Shown here: in pieces, positions 45,460 to 55,859 of the stretch
Layout of the letters: each line of letters opens with the position of its first letter
How positions within the stretch are numbered: position 1 is the stretch's first letter
Assembly: GCA_905183005.1 (NCBI GenBank)
Contig: CAJJDO010000049.1
Span: 1,856 to 65,855, forward strand
DNA: 64,000 bases
Origin: Paramecium pentaurelia
Lineage: Eukaryota; Ciliophora; Oligohymenophorea; Peniculida; Parameciidae
Reading direction: 5' to 3'
Made by a program: the position numbers and the translations under genes
The notes under the pieces: generated by a model
Seen by the model: the letters and a program-made list of their open reading frames with translations, nothing else
Databases searched by the model: none
Told to the model about the DNA's origin: nothing

Positions 45460-46399
45460 ATGAGTCAAAGATAAACACTTCCTGATCTCATTCAGAAAAT
45501 TGGAGTTAGATATGCTACTTAATATGAATTAACGAATCAGAATAATATTCCATCTCACCCCAATAAATTAGAACTAATTAGAATATAAGAAAAATATAAA
45601 TGGAAATGTGAAGAACTAGACAGAACAAAGTAGTCTATAGAAAGAGAACATAAAACTTTAGAAGATAGAGCAAATGTAAGTTTGTTAATATATTTAAGTA
45701 ATTAAAAAAAGGAGAGAAGGAGATTAGAATATTGACTAATTTAATTGAAGAAAAGTTAATGCAATTACATTAACAAGAAGAATCATTAAGAGAAAGAGTT
45801 TAATCATTTGAATAAAAAGTAAAAGATTAAAAATAACAATTTATTTTACTTCAACAATAATTAGAAGAATAATCAAATTAATTGAATATTGAAAAAAATA
45901 AATTATAAATAAGAGAAAAAAATATAAAAGAAAAAGAATATATTACTGAATTAAAGTCTAAAGAAATTGAATAGTATATAGCTAGATTAAAGTATTATAC
46001 TTAAAATACAAATTAGAAAGAAAGTAAATTTTTTAAATTAATAATTTAGATTATTATCATTTATAAATTGACAATCTCAATTCAAATTTGTAAACTATTG
46101 TTTAACATGAATTATCAATTAAAAATATTGAATAATAATTATCTCAATAAGTCAAATCACTTGAGAAAGTAGAATAGAATTTGATTTAATAACTCGAAAA
46201 TTGTAAATAATCTGAATAGATTTTCGATTAATAAGAATTAAAAATTTAAGTTAGTGAAGATTTAATCAATCGTAAATTAGAATGGGATTAAAAATAAATA
46301 ATCTCTGCTAAAAATTCTAAAACATCATTATTTAATTTTGAAAATTCGAGAATGGAAATTTCTCATTTCGTACATTCTGCTCTATCATAAAATTATTGA
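45460..46399 (+). CDS. Coiled-coil protein
   Basis: From ATG 45460 the protein begins MSQRQTLPDLIQKIGVRYAT, then S-H-P-N-K-L-E-L-I-R-I-Q-E-K-Y. Two introns (23 nt near 45676-45698 and 26 nt near 46022-46047) keep one frame of about 296 residues to TGA 46397-46399. From residue 60 to about 270 it is heptad-rich helix (L-H-Q-Q-E-E-S-L-R-E-R-V-Q-S-F-E-Q-K-V-K); the end has F-N-F-E-N-S-R-M-E-I-S-H-F. No catalytic or membrane feature. Convergent with the ARM gene (33 bp between stops). Confidence 0.65.
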
Positions 46400-46432
46400 T
46401 TACTATTAAACAATCAAAATAATAAATAAATA

Positions 46433-47860
46433 TCACTTTATAATTTCGAAAATATTCTCGCATAAATTATATACTCCCTCATTTTCATGTTAAGATAATT
46501 CAGCTAAGAATTATTCTCCATTTTACTGTATAAATACAGAAATTTATTCACAATTATTTTGAATGATTATTTCAATAATTCTTAAAATATCTATGATAAT
46601 ATCTGAATTATCCATATTTTTATCTAATAAATTAATCAATTGTTATATCGGTTAGAATAATTAAATTAATTATTTTAATTCATTTTTATTTAAACTACTA
46701 ATAATCTAATAATAAAAAGAATAATAATATATATTACCATAGATATCCTTATTATCTTCTTACAATTTTTCATCAAATTTAAATAACTACACTATATTAG
46801 TATTAAGAATATTATATATTATTTTTGGGTTTTCAACAATCATATTTGTAAATATGCTCAATACTTTGTTAATTTATTTTTACTGAAATTTCTCTTATTT
46901 TCCATTCACCAAAGTTTAATTAACTTTAAGTATCAGGAAATTTAAGATATTATTTTCAATAGGTTCATATCTATTTCTATCAAAATATGATATTATTCTT
47001 ATTAACGATAATATTTCATTTAAAAATATATCTGAATTTTATTTATTATAACAGAGATTATTGATGAAATTTAGATCTAATAAATTTTTATCCTTCTAAC
47101 ATATTTTATAAATGAGTTATAAGATTCCTTATATGGATTCATTGTTTAATAAATGAGGAATTAATTCCCAACATAATTTAATCATTTAAATTTAATGATA
47201 ATTTGACATTAATGGTTGAGTTCTTGATATATTTATTACAATTTAGGCTAGATCATCCATTAATTCATTATTGGATTAATGGAATACTTTGAAAATTGTT
47301 TATGGTATTTCATAAATTAAAATAGTATCTCTACATTAATAACAGTCTGCTGCTAAATTTGAAAAAATAAACAGAACAGTTTATTTGAGCTCTTCATATT
47401 GAGTTTGATTGAAAAATTTTAACAAATCAGGAATATATTTTAATATAGGTTTGCAGGTAAAATGATTTGGGAGTGTAAATGCTAATAATATTTGTAAACA
47501 AGCTCTCTTATATAAATATAATTAATATACATCTAATACTGGATATCCTTTATTGATTATATCAAAGATCATTTCAACATCCTAAGATGTTTCATAATTC
47601 TTTTCACAATCTTTATCATTAAAAGTATCTGCTAATTCTGATATTTTCAATATTTTTTATATAGTTTCATCAGGTTAAACAGCAATTGGAAATTATTTTG
47701 AGTAAAATGCCTCATAATAAATATCTGATAACTTGGTGGTAGTATAAGAAAATGGCAAATATTGTGTTTTTGATATTCTTTTAGATTTAAACACTTCTTC
47801 TCTTTTTAATTTTCTGATATTGATTAAGAATTCTTCCCTCTTTTTCTATATTAGATTCAT
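46433..47860 (-). CDS. ARM/HEAT-repeat protein (importin-alpha-like)
   Basis: An intronless frame of about 475 codons runs from ATG 47860 to TGA 46433-46435. The N-terminus is basic (M-N-L-I-Q-K-K-R-E-E-F-L-I-N-I-R-K-L-K-R-E-E), recalling an importin-beta-binding segment. It is followed by helical repeats with armadillo-like spacing, for example L-F-I-F-S-N-L-A-A-D-C-Y and L-M-D-D-L-A-Q-I-V-I-N-I-S-R-T. The conserved W-x-x-x-N motif of true importin-alpha NLS pockets is weak, so this may be a divergent importin-alpha or another ARM adaptor. Absence of introns over 1.4 kb is unusual for this window; one GT..AG candidate near 46707-46738 is in frame without removal. Confidence 0.6.
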
Positions 47861-48031
47861 TATTAAATGTTTATGGCAAAGAATTAATTATGCACTTTAA
47901 TAATTGTCATAAAAATACTAGATCAAATATATAATTAAAATCAATTTATTCAGTCTAATTTTAATTAATAGTTAAGATTTTTTGATATTCTTTAAGACTA
48001 AGTTAACAAAGTCAAGCTTTTTTTTTTCTTT

Positions 48032-48433
48032 TCAATTTTAAATTTATTCTAGTATATTATAATTAGAATATACTTTAATTTATTTAATATCAATTTTTGT
48101 ATTTAATTCATTATTTTGTTAAAAGTATAAAAGGATTTAATCTAAATTACCTGAATATTATTAATAAAGATCTTTAAATATTTTAGTGTTCTTCTCATTC
48201 CATTAAATCTTTTTATTTTTTTTGTTTCTACCTGCAACTTGTTTTTCTATTTTAATATTCTTGACTAATGCTTATAAAGTATCTCCTTAACTATGTTATT
48301 AACTCTCAGATTAATGATATTTATGGATTTCCTCCTTTCGAGTTTCTTAATTAGAGCATTTTTTTTCAAATAACTTCTAAAAATTAAATCCTTCTTATTA
48401 GATATCGAGATCTGCACTATCTTGATTTATCAT
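48032..48433 (-). CDS. Small SANT/Myb-like protein, tentative
   Basis: An intronless 133-codon frame starts M-I-N-Q-D-S-A-D-L-D-I. The N-terminal half is acidic and polar. A basic stretch, E-K-Q-V-A-G-R-N-K-K-N-K-K, precedes W-N-E-K-N-T-K-I-F-K-D-L-Y-Q-Q-Y-S-G-N-L-D-Q-I. This has the spacing of a SANT or Myb-like helix pair (Trp, then E/K-x-T...F, then G...D-x-I), closest in my reading to the TFIIIB B'' type. The following helix lacks the usual R-T/K-R-x-(I/V) block and ends in I-D-I-K-Q-I-K-V-Y. It may be a diverged DNA- or chromatin-associated protein; the domain call is an inference from pattern only. Confidence 0.5.
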
Positions 48434-48562
48434 TTATAAAATATATTTATATTAATTTTAATAAGAAGTATTTTATTAGATGTCATGTTATACATAATTC
48501 TATATTTCTAATCTGATAATAGAAGTCACAATTAATAATAATGTAAATAATCTAAATGCATT

Positions 48563-49822
48563 TCAAATATTATCACCAGCTGCAACTCTTAATGCCAATT
48601 ATTCTCTAAGAACTCTAAGATGTTTATTGACTAAACCAATTAAGTCAGATACTAATTGCTTATTATTATCTCTAGCACTTCTTGCTTGTTGATAATCATA
48701 AGCAGCTTCTTCACATTCAACAAATCTCTATTATCTAGTGTCTTAGTAATAATCTAATCTTTATTAGATAGTAGCTATAGAGTTTTAAGCTTGTTAAATA
48801 GAATCGTTCAAACTAAATAAAATTATTAAATGAATAACCTTTATAAAGTTGCTTATGTATTAGCTAAAATAGATTAAGCAGATTATAAATCTCTATTTAA
48901 TAAATGCTTGTGTTTTTCATAAGCTTAAACTCTTTTGTCTTCAGCGAATCTTTCTAAATTAGTACTGTCATCAATCTTAGTTAATAAATCACTGCATAAT
49001 TGAATTATTCTAGAGTGTTTTTATAATAAATTAAATTATACTTTTCAACAGATCCTTCATCAGCAGTTGATTCAGATTTATTCATAATTGTTAATAACAC
49101 TTTGAAAATACTGGCATAAGCTTTTGTGAATCTATGAGTTTATCTTATCTTATTAATTGATCCACTCAAACTTGAAGTAACTTAAGCTAAAATATTTGGA
49201 GCTATTCTAATAGCATTTTTGCCATTCTTTTTAATTTCTGCAAGTGATGGTCTTTAGAGTCCATCCTTAATAATGGCTTAAGCTTCTCTAATTATTTTAG
49301 AGGCTTCAAAATGTTCAGCAATTTTAGCTTCATACACTTCATTTTGTTCTTGTCTCTCTTCATCAAGTTCTTAAATCTCTTATGTGTATTCTATAAAATT
49401 TATAGATGAATATTACATTTAATTTCTGCTAATTTAGCTTTTTCAACACCTTATTAGATTGATCTGGCAGGAATAAGATTACCTTCTAGTTTGGCCTCAA
49501 GTTGTAAAATTGAATATTAGCTATTAGCAATGTCTTTATCAAGTTAACCAATGTCTGAGTCACATTAATCTTAATAGACTCTATTGTTTGCATCATCCTC
49601 CTTTTAATCATCTTGGTAACGTCCTTCTAATTTCTCAAGTACATTGATTAAATGGTCTAAACTATCTGATGTTTCCATCTCCAGTTATAGAGTATGAATC
49701 AAATAACGACCAAATTCACTTTGTTCCAATTATGTCAATTTGGCAATAACTTCACCTTCATCTGAGAGTGATGTTGCATTCAATCCTAAAAGCAAGGCAC
49801 AAATAAAAAGTGATTTTATCAT
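48563..49822 (-). CDS. Secreted coiled-coil protein, trichocyst-matrix-like
   Basis: The protein of 391 residues starts M-I-K-S-L-F-I-C-A-L-L-L-G-L-N-A-T-S, a signal peptide. It then has long acidic helical segments with heptads: V-I-A-K-L-T-Q-L-E-Q-S-E-F-G-R, I-G-Q-L-D-K-D-I-A-N-S, E-L-D-E-E-R-Q-E-Q-N-E and L-N-D-S-I-Q-Q-A-Q-N-S-I-A-T. The end is L-R-V-A-A-G-D-N-I. Three introns (26, 32, 26 nt) hold the frame. Signal peptide plus acidic coiled-coil blocks is the layout of Paramecium trichocyst matrix proteins, which are cleaved and crystallise in the secretory organelle; that assignment is inference. Its ATG overlaps the TGA of the upstream phosphatase gene by the four bases ATGA (49819-49822), so its promoter would lie inside that gene's coding region. 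Confidence 0.7.
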
Positions 49823-51431
49823 AATAAAACGGATTATAATTAGTATTCATTAAATTCACATTTTAATAGTTCTTAAGGGTCATCATATTCTGAAAAACGA
49901 TATAGTTTCATTTGCTACATATTCAATTCTCTCACATCCTTAACGTTCTTAAATTACATCAAATACTATAATAATGATTTCAATTCCTAAAATATTACAC
50001 AATTATTTTACCTCATCTGATTTATTATCAATATAAGGAATGATTGGTACACCATTTTAAATTTAATATAGATAAGAATGAGGAGCATTATCAATTAACA
50101 ACATATCACTTAGTTTTCTTGTTGTAAAAATACGAAGATCTTTAATAAAATGTCCATCATCTGTAGGTATACAATGTTCTCTATAGAATCTATGACTTAT
50201 CCATTTTTTTTATGGATCCAAATAATCAATAACTGCATTAGCATAATGTGATTAAGAAGCAGTAAATACAATCAATTCGAAATTTCTACTTAAAGTCTAT
50301 AATAAATGGGAAGTATAAGGTCTAATATTTAATGAAGCCTAATTTTTATATTGTTTTTATACTTCCATCTTCTCTCCTTCATGACTTATATTGAGTAAAA
50401 CATCCCCAGGTATAAAACTATTTGAATTACAATGAACTAAGGTTTCATCTAAATCAAACAAAAGAGTCTTTTTGTCAGTTGCTGGCAACATTATAGATTT
50501 TTTAACTGGAGGTACTTTAAGCTTCTTAGCAATAATGATTCCCTAAAATATTTAAATTAAATTTTACTTGCATGTTGTGAATAAGATGCTCTTTTGCTGA
50601 ATTGGGACCTTTCATTTTAAAGGCTTTGATAAGTGAAGTGACATAATACAATTTTTAAGATGGGTTTTTATAATCTTATTATTGTTATTATTATTATTAC
50701 TATAATTATTATTATGATTAGTATTATTATTATTATGATGATTGGTATTATTATTATGATTAATATTACTATTACAATTATTGTTATTATTATTATTACT
50801 ATTATTATTACTCTGGAACAGTGTAATTTTTATTATTTCTTTGAGTTACAACTGAATCCAAATATGATGTTGGTATGCTGCTCTGTTACTTATAGATATT
50901 AAAATCACCTTCTTTTGGAGTTGGGGAAGTCAATGCAGACAAACCTCTTGAAGGCACAACAGAAGCCTTCCTAGTTAAATTCATTGAACTTTAAACTGAT
51001 TGTTATTATTATTATTATGGTTATTGAAGATGATTATATCTTTCTTGACTGATCTACTTATTCTAAACAGGAGTCATTGACAATAGCTATGGACTTTAGG
51101 TTTTCTTACGTTATTCTAATTACTCAATCCTGCATTCCATATACGTTTTAGATGATTGAAATCTTGATGCATCATTATAGATTGCCATTTTCTCATTTGG
51201 TAGTTATTTCTCTGATTTTATGACTTCTCTTTTAAAAAAAAAGTCTTGAGTTGGTGTATCAGAATGAATTCTTGCAGAAGAATTCTCCTTATTATCTTTG
51301 CCTTTGACACCTAAGGGTGTTTTGCCTTTAAAATCAGCATTAGAAGGTTTTCTGGCTAAGTTTAAAAATGATTTTTGCTCTAAAGAGTCTGTTAAGGATA
51401 TCTCTCTGTAAGAACTGTCTTTTCGTAGCAT
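49819..51431 (-). CDS. SCP/FCP-type (NIF domain) phosphatase with poly-Gln N-terminal region
   Basis: HAD-family protein phosphatases of this group dephosphorylate Ser/Thr in RNA polymerase II tails and other proteins. The product is about 520 residues with two 25-nt introns. Residues 1-300 are low complexity: a basic N-terminus M-L-R-K-D-S-S-Y-R-E, then Ser/Thr/Pro-rich sequence and a long Gln tract (50677-50810). The catalytic domain has L-L-F-D-L-D-E-T-L-V-H-C (motif I, nucleophile first Asp), I-V-F-T-A-S (motif II) and M-L-L-I-D-N-A-P (motif III), with I-R-P-Y and Y-L-D-P between, as in SCP/dullard proteins. The domain start M-K-G-P-N-S inside is also an ATG, but the upstream frame is open and gene-like, so 51431 was chosen. 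Its stop overlaps the next gene's start by ATGA. Confidence 0.86.
50677..50810 (-). repeat. TAA/TAG trinucleotide tract encoding poly-Gln
   Basis: On the coding (minus) strand this is an imperfect (TAA)n tract with scattered TAG, TAT, TCA and TTG codons, about 44 codons in all. It reads as Gln broken by Tyr, Ser and Leu. A shorter tract lies near 51000-51020. Confidence 0.9.
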
Positions 51432-51933
51432 ATGAAGAAATAAAAACTCGTTAATAATTAATAATTAAATATTTGGTTTTATTTTTATATCAAAATTATT
51501 TATTTTTAATTATACTCTGTATTCATGAATTATGAATACAGAGTATTAATGATTGTTTATTCTTAATCATCATTTGTTGATTACCTTATAGATTAAGAAT
51601 ACAGCTTATCTGTTTTTTATGATTTCACTTATTAATTGATATTAATTCTTAAGTTTTGTATCCCAAAATTTTATGATTACTGATATGTAAAAATCTTCTT
51701 GTAATACTCCAAATTATTTATCTGAACTAGTTCATTTATCATATAAATTTAATAATATGATGAAAAAATTCAATTTAAAATTTTTCAATTCATTATAAAG
51801 TAATTTTACATTATTAAACATATAAACGTCGAAACCTTTAAAGAACCTAAATAAATATTAAATTTAGTAATGTAAACACTTTGATTATAATCACTATAGT
51901 GATGTATTCAAATAATTTAATATAAATATAAAT
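51432..51933. other. Intergenic region with a hairpin
   Basis: This lies between the phosphatase start and the MORN gene stop. Apart from the inverted repeat at 51512-51546, I see no gene or motif. Confidence 0.5.
51512..51546. repeat. Perfect 15-bp inverted repeat, 5-nt loop
   Basis: Left arm 51512-51526 (ATACTCTGTATTCAT) is the exact reverse complement of 51532-51546, with a GAATT spacer. It lies about 80 bp upstream of the phosphatase start codon. Confidence 0.9.
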
Positions 51934-52874
51934 TCAAAATGTTTATTCAATGCTATTATTGCTACTATTATCATCAAGCCATTCTACTCTCTTGCCATTT
52001 TTCCAGATTCCTACTCTACTCTAACCTTATTTATTATAATAAGTTCCTTCCCCTTCTTAATAACCATTTATCCATGCACCTACATACTTTTTGCCTTTCC
52101 AAACAAATGTACCTTCCCCATGTTATTTTCCATTCTAAAAATTTCCTTCATAATATCTTCCATCTTCCCATTTCATTATTCCAAATCCTTCAATTTTACC
52201 ATCTTTCCATTCTCCTGTATAATATTTTTTGTTTTTCCAAGTATAAGTTCCTTTGCTTTATTACTATTTCAATTTCTTACCTTAACCATTCATCATTCCA
52301 TTTTAAAACTCGCCTTCATAATACTCTCCAGCATTTATAGTCAACTTCCCTGTTCCTTATTTAACTCCTCTAACAAATTCACCCTCATAACATTCATCTA
52401 ACAAATTTAGTTTATCTATGAACTTTTTGAATTGATCTCTTTCCCGATACCATGTTATTTGTCCTCTAGCCATTATCCTTCATAGTATAATCCATCATGA
52501 CTGTAGTACTTTCCAAAACCGCTGGCTTTGTCCTCTAACCATTCTCCATCATAGACACTTCCTTCAGCATTTACTAATAATCCTTTTCCATCTGCCATAT
52601 CATTTATAAAATCCCCCTCATAATATGAGCCTAAATTATCATATTTTATACCATCTGGCCATACTTGCTTACCCTTTCCACTTCGAATTCCATTAATCAA
52701 ATCACCTTCATAAATTGCACCAGTCTCCATATGTAAATATCTCTCCTCTTAATAAATTTCTTTATTAGTTATTGCATCTTCTTATAATGCTTATTTTATA
52801 GTCTCTGTAATTATTGCAGATTCATTTACTATGTTTTTAGCCTGTTATTAACATACTCCTGAACAAATACCCAT
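51934..52874 (-). CDS. MORN-repeat protein
   Basis: After a short N-terminus (M-G-I-C-S-G-V-C, with Gly2 and Cys residues that could be acylated) come MORN repeats of the Y-x-G-x-(W/F)-x-x-G-x-x-x-G-x-G type. Examples are Y-Y-E-G-D-F-I-N-D-M-A-D-G-K-G, Y-D-G-E-W-L-E-D-K-A-S-G-F-G, Y-Y-T-G-E-W-K-D-G-K-I-E-G-F-G and Y-V-G-A-W-I-N-G-Y-Q-E-G-E-G, at least eight in all. MORN proteins sit at membranes or scaffold cortical and ciliary structures. Near 52420-52455 the frame must change: a 35-nt GT..AG intron restores it but would cut a good MORN repeat (Q-H-G-I-G-K), whereas a single missing base would also explain it. It is divergent from the TPR gene, with 25 bp between start codons. Confidence 0.8.
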
Positions 52875-52899
52875 TTTTATATAATATTTTATTATTAAA
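52875..52899. promoter_or_regulatory. 25-bp space between divergent start codons
   Basis: This is the interval between the MORN (minus) and TPR (plus) ATGs, almost entirely A/T. It must contain, or overlap, both leaders. Confidence 0.4.
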
Positions 52900-54385
52900 A
52901 TGGCCAATCTAATTGAAGTTTAACTTATTCAAAATTATGAGGAATTAAAACTTATAATTCCTACAATTAGAGAAGTCCTAAATTCTAAAAGAGAAGTAAC
53001 TATTACGTGGAAGAAGACCTAAGAAGATATTTATAAAGAAACTTTTCATTAGAATAGCCCAATTAAAGATATTAATTAATATAGAATTTTAGAGAATTTA
53101 ACAAATGTATTTCCTTCTGAAAATATTCTCAAGAATGAAATGTATCAATTATTTTTACAAAAGATTATTGACTATGATAGCATATGATGTAGAATAAAAA
53201 GATTATTTAAAATTTAAATTGAATTTCATTAGATTAAACACCTCATAACTCACAGAAAATTTGTAAACTCAATTAAATTAACTTATGATAAAGATTAAAA
53301 AAGAATTTAAAGATATAATCAATATTGAAGATAGGTTTTCTTTGATTCAAATGTTTTAATAAGAGAATCTTTTATCAAAGGATGAACTTAAATAATTATA
53401 TGTATTTAAGATATAATCTATTTTTTAGTCATAAATTAAACCTTATATTAATGGAAATATAAATATATCAATTTGGTTTTTAGAATAAATTCTAAGTTAT
53501 GAAAAGTAGAATTAAATACTTCTTTGTGAGATTTATGAATATTATATTTAACAATAAAACTAAGAATAGGCTCAAAAATATATTTAACTTATCCTTTAAA
53601 AACCTATATCAGATTTAAATGATTAAGAAATTCAATTTGAATACTAAGCAATTAAAACAAAAAATGAATAATAAAAGTAATAAATCATGTAAATAGAAGA
53701 ATCATTTAAGAATAACTAAAAATAATATGATACAAGCTAATTATAAACAATAATTGAATTAAAAAAAGAATTAGGATACCCTATTTAAGAGATGTCATAT
53801 AATTATTAAAAATTGTCATAAAATTTTATTTAAGAGAAAAACATTTAATAAGCAATTTCAACTATCAAATCTTGTTTGGATGAAATTAAATTAGAATTGT
53901 TAATAAATTATAATTCTTTTCTTATCATTTAAGAATCAATTTGTATTGAAATACTTGGAGATTGTTATCGATTGAATAAGGAATATTAATTGGCTCTTGA
54001 TATTTATTAAGATTTACTTACATTAAATAAATAGATTAAACATAACAATGATACAAAAAAAATAATTTAAGTTAAATTGAAAATGGCTGCAATATATTTT
54101 CAACTACAAGAGTTTCAAATGGCTTTGGAAATCTATAAAAGTACACTAATCCTACAGGAAACTGATAAATATGATAATAGCTAATTCTTATTAATTGGAT
54201 AGATTCAATATAATATGGCTTAGAGTTATTTTCATTTAGGAGAAAGATAAACTGCTAAGTAATATTGTGAAGACGCTATCTAAAACATGACTACTAAATT
54301 AGATGATAAAGACGACATGATATTGAAGGCAAGAAAATTAAAAGAAAAAATCTTAGATATGTAACAAAGTAGAGTGATTTAATGA
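52900..54385 (+). CDS. TPR-type helical repeat protein, one frame break
   Basis: The protein of about 495 residues starts MANLIEVQLIQNYEELKL. Its C-terminal third has TPR-like helix pairs: I-L-G-D-C-Y-R-L-N-K-E-Y-Q-L-A-L-D-I-Y, then M-A-A-I-Y-F-Q-L-Q-E-F-Q-M-A-L-E-I-Y and N-M-A-Q-S-Y-F-H-L-G-E-R-Q-T-A-K-Q-Y. These show the TPR A/Y/L/A spacing at 34-40-residue intervals. The middle is Gln-rich helix. At 53179-53190 the frame reaches AGC ATA TGA, while the next base register is open for the remaining 1.2 kb. No GT..AG intron fits, so there is one extra base or a +1 shift at the TGA. TPR proteins act as scaffolds; the partner is unknown. Confidence 0.6.
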
Positions 54386-54400
54386 GATAATTGATTTAAA

Positions 54401-54568
54401 ATGGATTTTCAAATATTTTTATTATTAATACTAAATTTAATTGAAAAAGTTGATGAAAAGGTTTTTGATGAATTGTTTTCTAATATTAAAAAGAAATAAT
54501 ATTCTTAGTATTTATAGTTCTTGTATTATTGTTTAATAATATCATAATTGTTTCATTTTTAAAGATGA
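54401..54568 (+). CDS. Possible tiny ORF, 55 codons
   Basis: M-D-F-Q-I-F-L-L-L-I-L-N-L-I-E-K-V-D-E-K-V begins 15 bp after the TPR stop and ends at TGA 54566-54568. The N-terminus is hydrophobic, like a signal or anchor. It lies in the short gap between two genes and could be chance. Confidence 0.25.
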
Positions 54569-54658
54569 TTGAAATAAAGGATAATTTATTTTATTAATTT
54601 TCATAATATATCCATGAATAGATTTACATATAGATAGATAATGAATATTTTAATTTTA

Positions 54659-55582
54659 TCATAATTTGGCTTTTAATCTCTGCATATAATTATATACATT
54701 TTCAACCAATTTGTCTCCTGACCATATTCTATGTAAATTTAATAATTCTTATTCATTTGATGTTTTCAATTACTAGAATATATAAATCATATAATATACA
54801 TCATATATTGCTCTTTTGATTAATTTTTTACCATGAATAATAGCAGATTGATCTTGTTATTCTAATTATTAACAAATCTATCTAGCCTTCTTAATCATTT
54901 CATCCTATGTCTTAAATATTTCTTAAGCATATCCAAAATGTAATGCTTCTTTAGCTGATAGCTTTTATCCTCTGAATAATAAACTAAAAGTTTTTCCTTA
55001 TCCAAATAATCTTGGAAAAGTATAACTAGAAAACATTTCAACACCCTGAAAATGAAAATTATAATACTTATCCAAACAATAACATAGGTGCAAAGAAATA
55101 AGCATCCTCTGTAACATATACTTAATCAAATAAAGATAATAATGGAAATATGAATCCAATAACTCCTCCTTAACAACAAGCAATAATTGGTTTAGTTAAG
55201 TTTAAAAAAGAACTTGTAAAGTCCCTTAACATATTTGTTAAACCAAGTGATGCTTATTTTCTATCCTAAAATACTTATTAATTATACTTCATCATTCAAT
55301 CCTGGCCATGCATCAAAATTTCTTAAATCATTACCCGAACTAAATGATTTTCCATTACTTTTCACTAATATTAAATATATCTAAACTAAATAATCAAAAT
55401 ACATTTTGATCTTTATCAGCTTATAATACATATTCCTAAAACATCACATACATACCCACTGTAAAAGCATTGTGGAATTCTGGACGATTGAATGTAATTT
55501 CTAAAGTGTGTCCAACAACTTCTGTAAGTATATGTTCTTTTATCTTTTGTTTCTATATTATCTCCTAAATAATTTATGACAT
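54659..55582 (-). CDS. Enoyl-CoA hydratase/isomerase family (ECI2-like)
   Basis: Crotonase-fold enzymes act on enoyl-CoA in fatty-acid beta-oxidation. Three introns of 22 nt each give 285 residues. Landmarks are L-E-I-T-F-N-R-P-E-F-H-N-A-F-T (strand 1/CoA site), V-K-S-N-G-K-S-F-S-S-G-N-D-L (oxyanion-hole block), K-P-I-I-A-C-C-Q-G-G-V-I-G-F, F-F-A-P-M-L-L-F-G-Q-G-V-E-M-F-S-S-Y-T-F-P-R and G-Q-K-L-S-A-K-E-A-L-H-F-G-Y-A-Q. F-S-S-G-N-D-L and the F-x-x-P...G...E pattern favour the peroxisomal delta3,delta2-isomerase group over hydratases. No clear C-terminal peroxisomal signal (it ends K-A-K-L, weakly like S-K-L). Location is therefore unsettled. Confidence 0.85.
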
Positions 55583-55859
55583 ATTTATATATTAATTAAA
55601 TATAGAAAGTTCATGTAAACTACAAAACTATTATATTGCTCTTTTTAGAAATAATTAATATATAGACCTATATCTCTTAAGATAAATATCAAAGTAAATT
55701 TAATATAAATAAAAGAATTTCATTTTTTAATATTCTTGTAAGTTATATTTTACAGATGAATTATCTAATTTGATAATCTTGCTCAAAATATATTATGAAA
55801 TTAATGTAATAAAACATATATATATAACTTAAAATCTTATAATGAATAATAAAAAATGA

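Noticed and set aside
46707..46738. 32-nt GT..AG intron in the ARM-repeat gene
   Set aside because: Removing it shifts the frame; leaving it in keeps the frame open with plausible sequence.
51939..52401. Plus-strand open frames rich in Phe, Leu and His
   Set aside because: They are the antisense shadow of MORN repeats.
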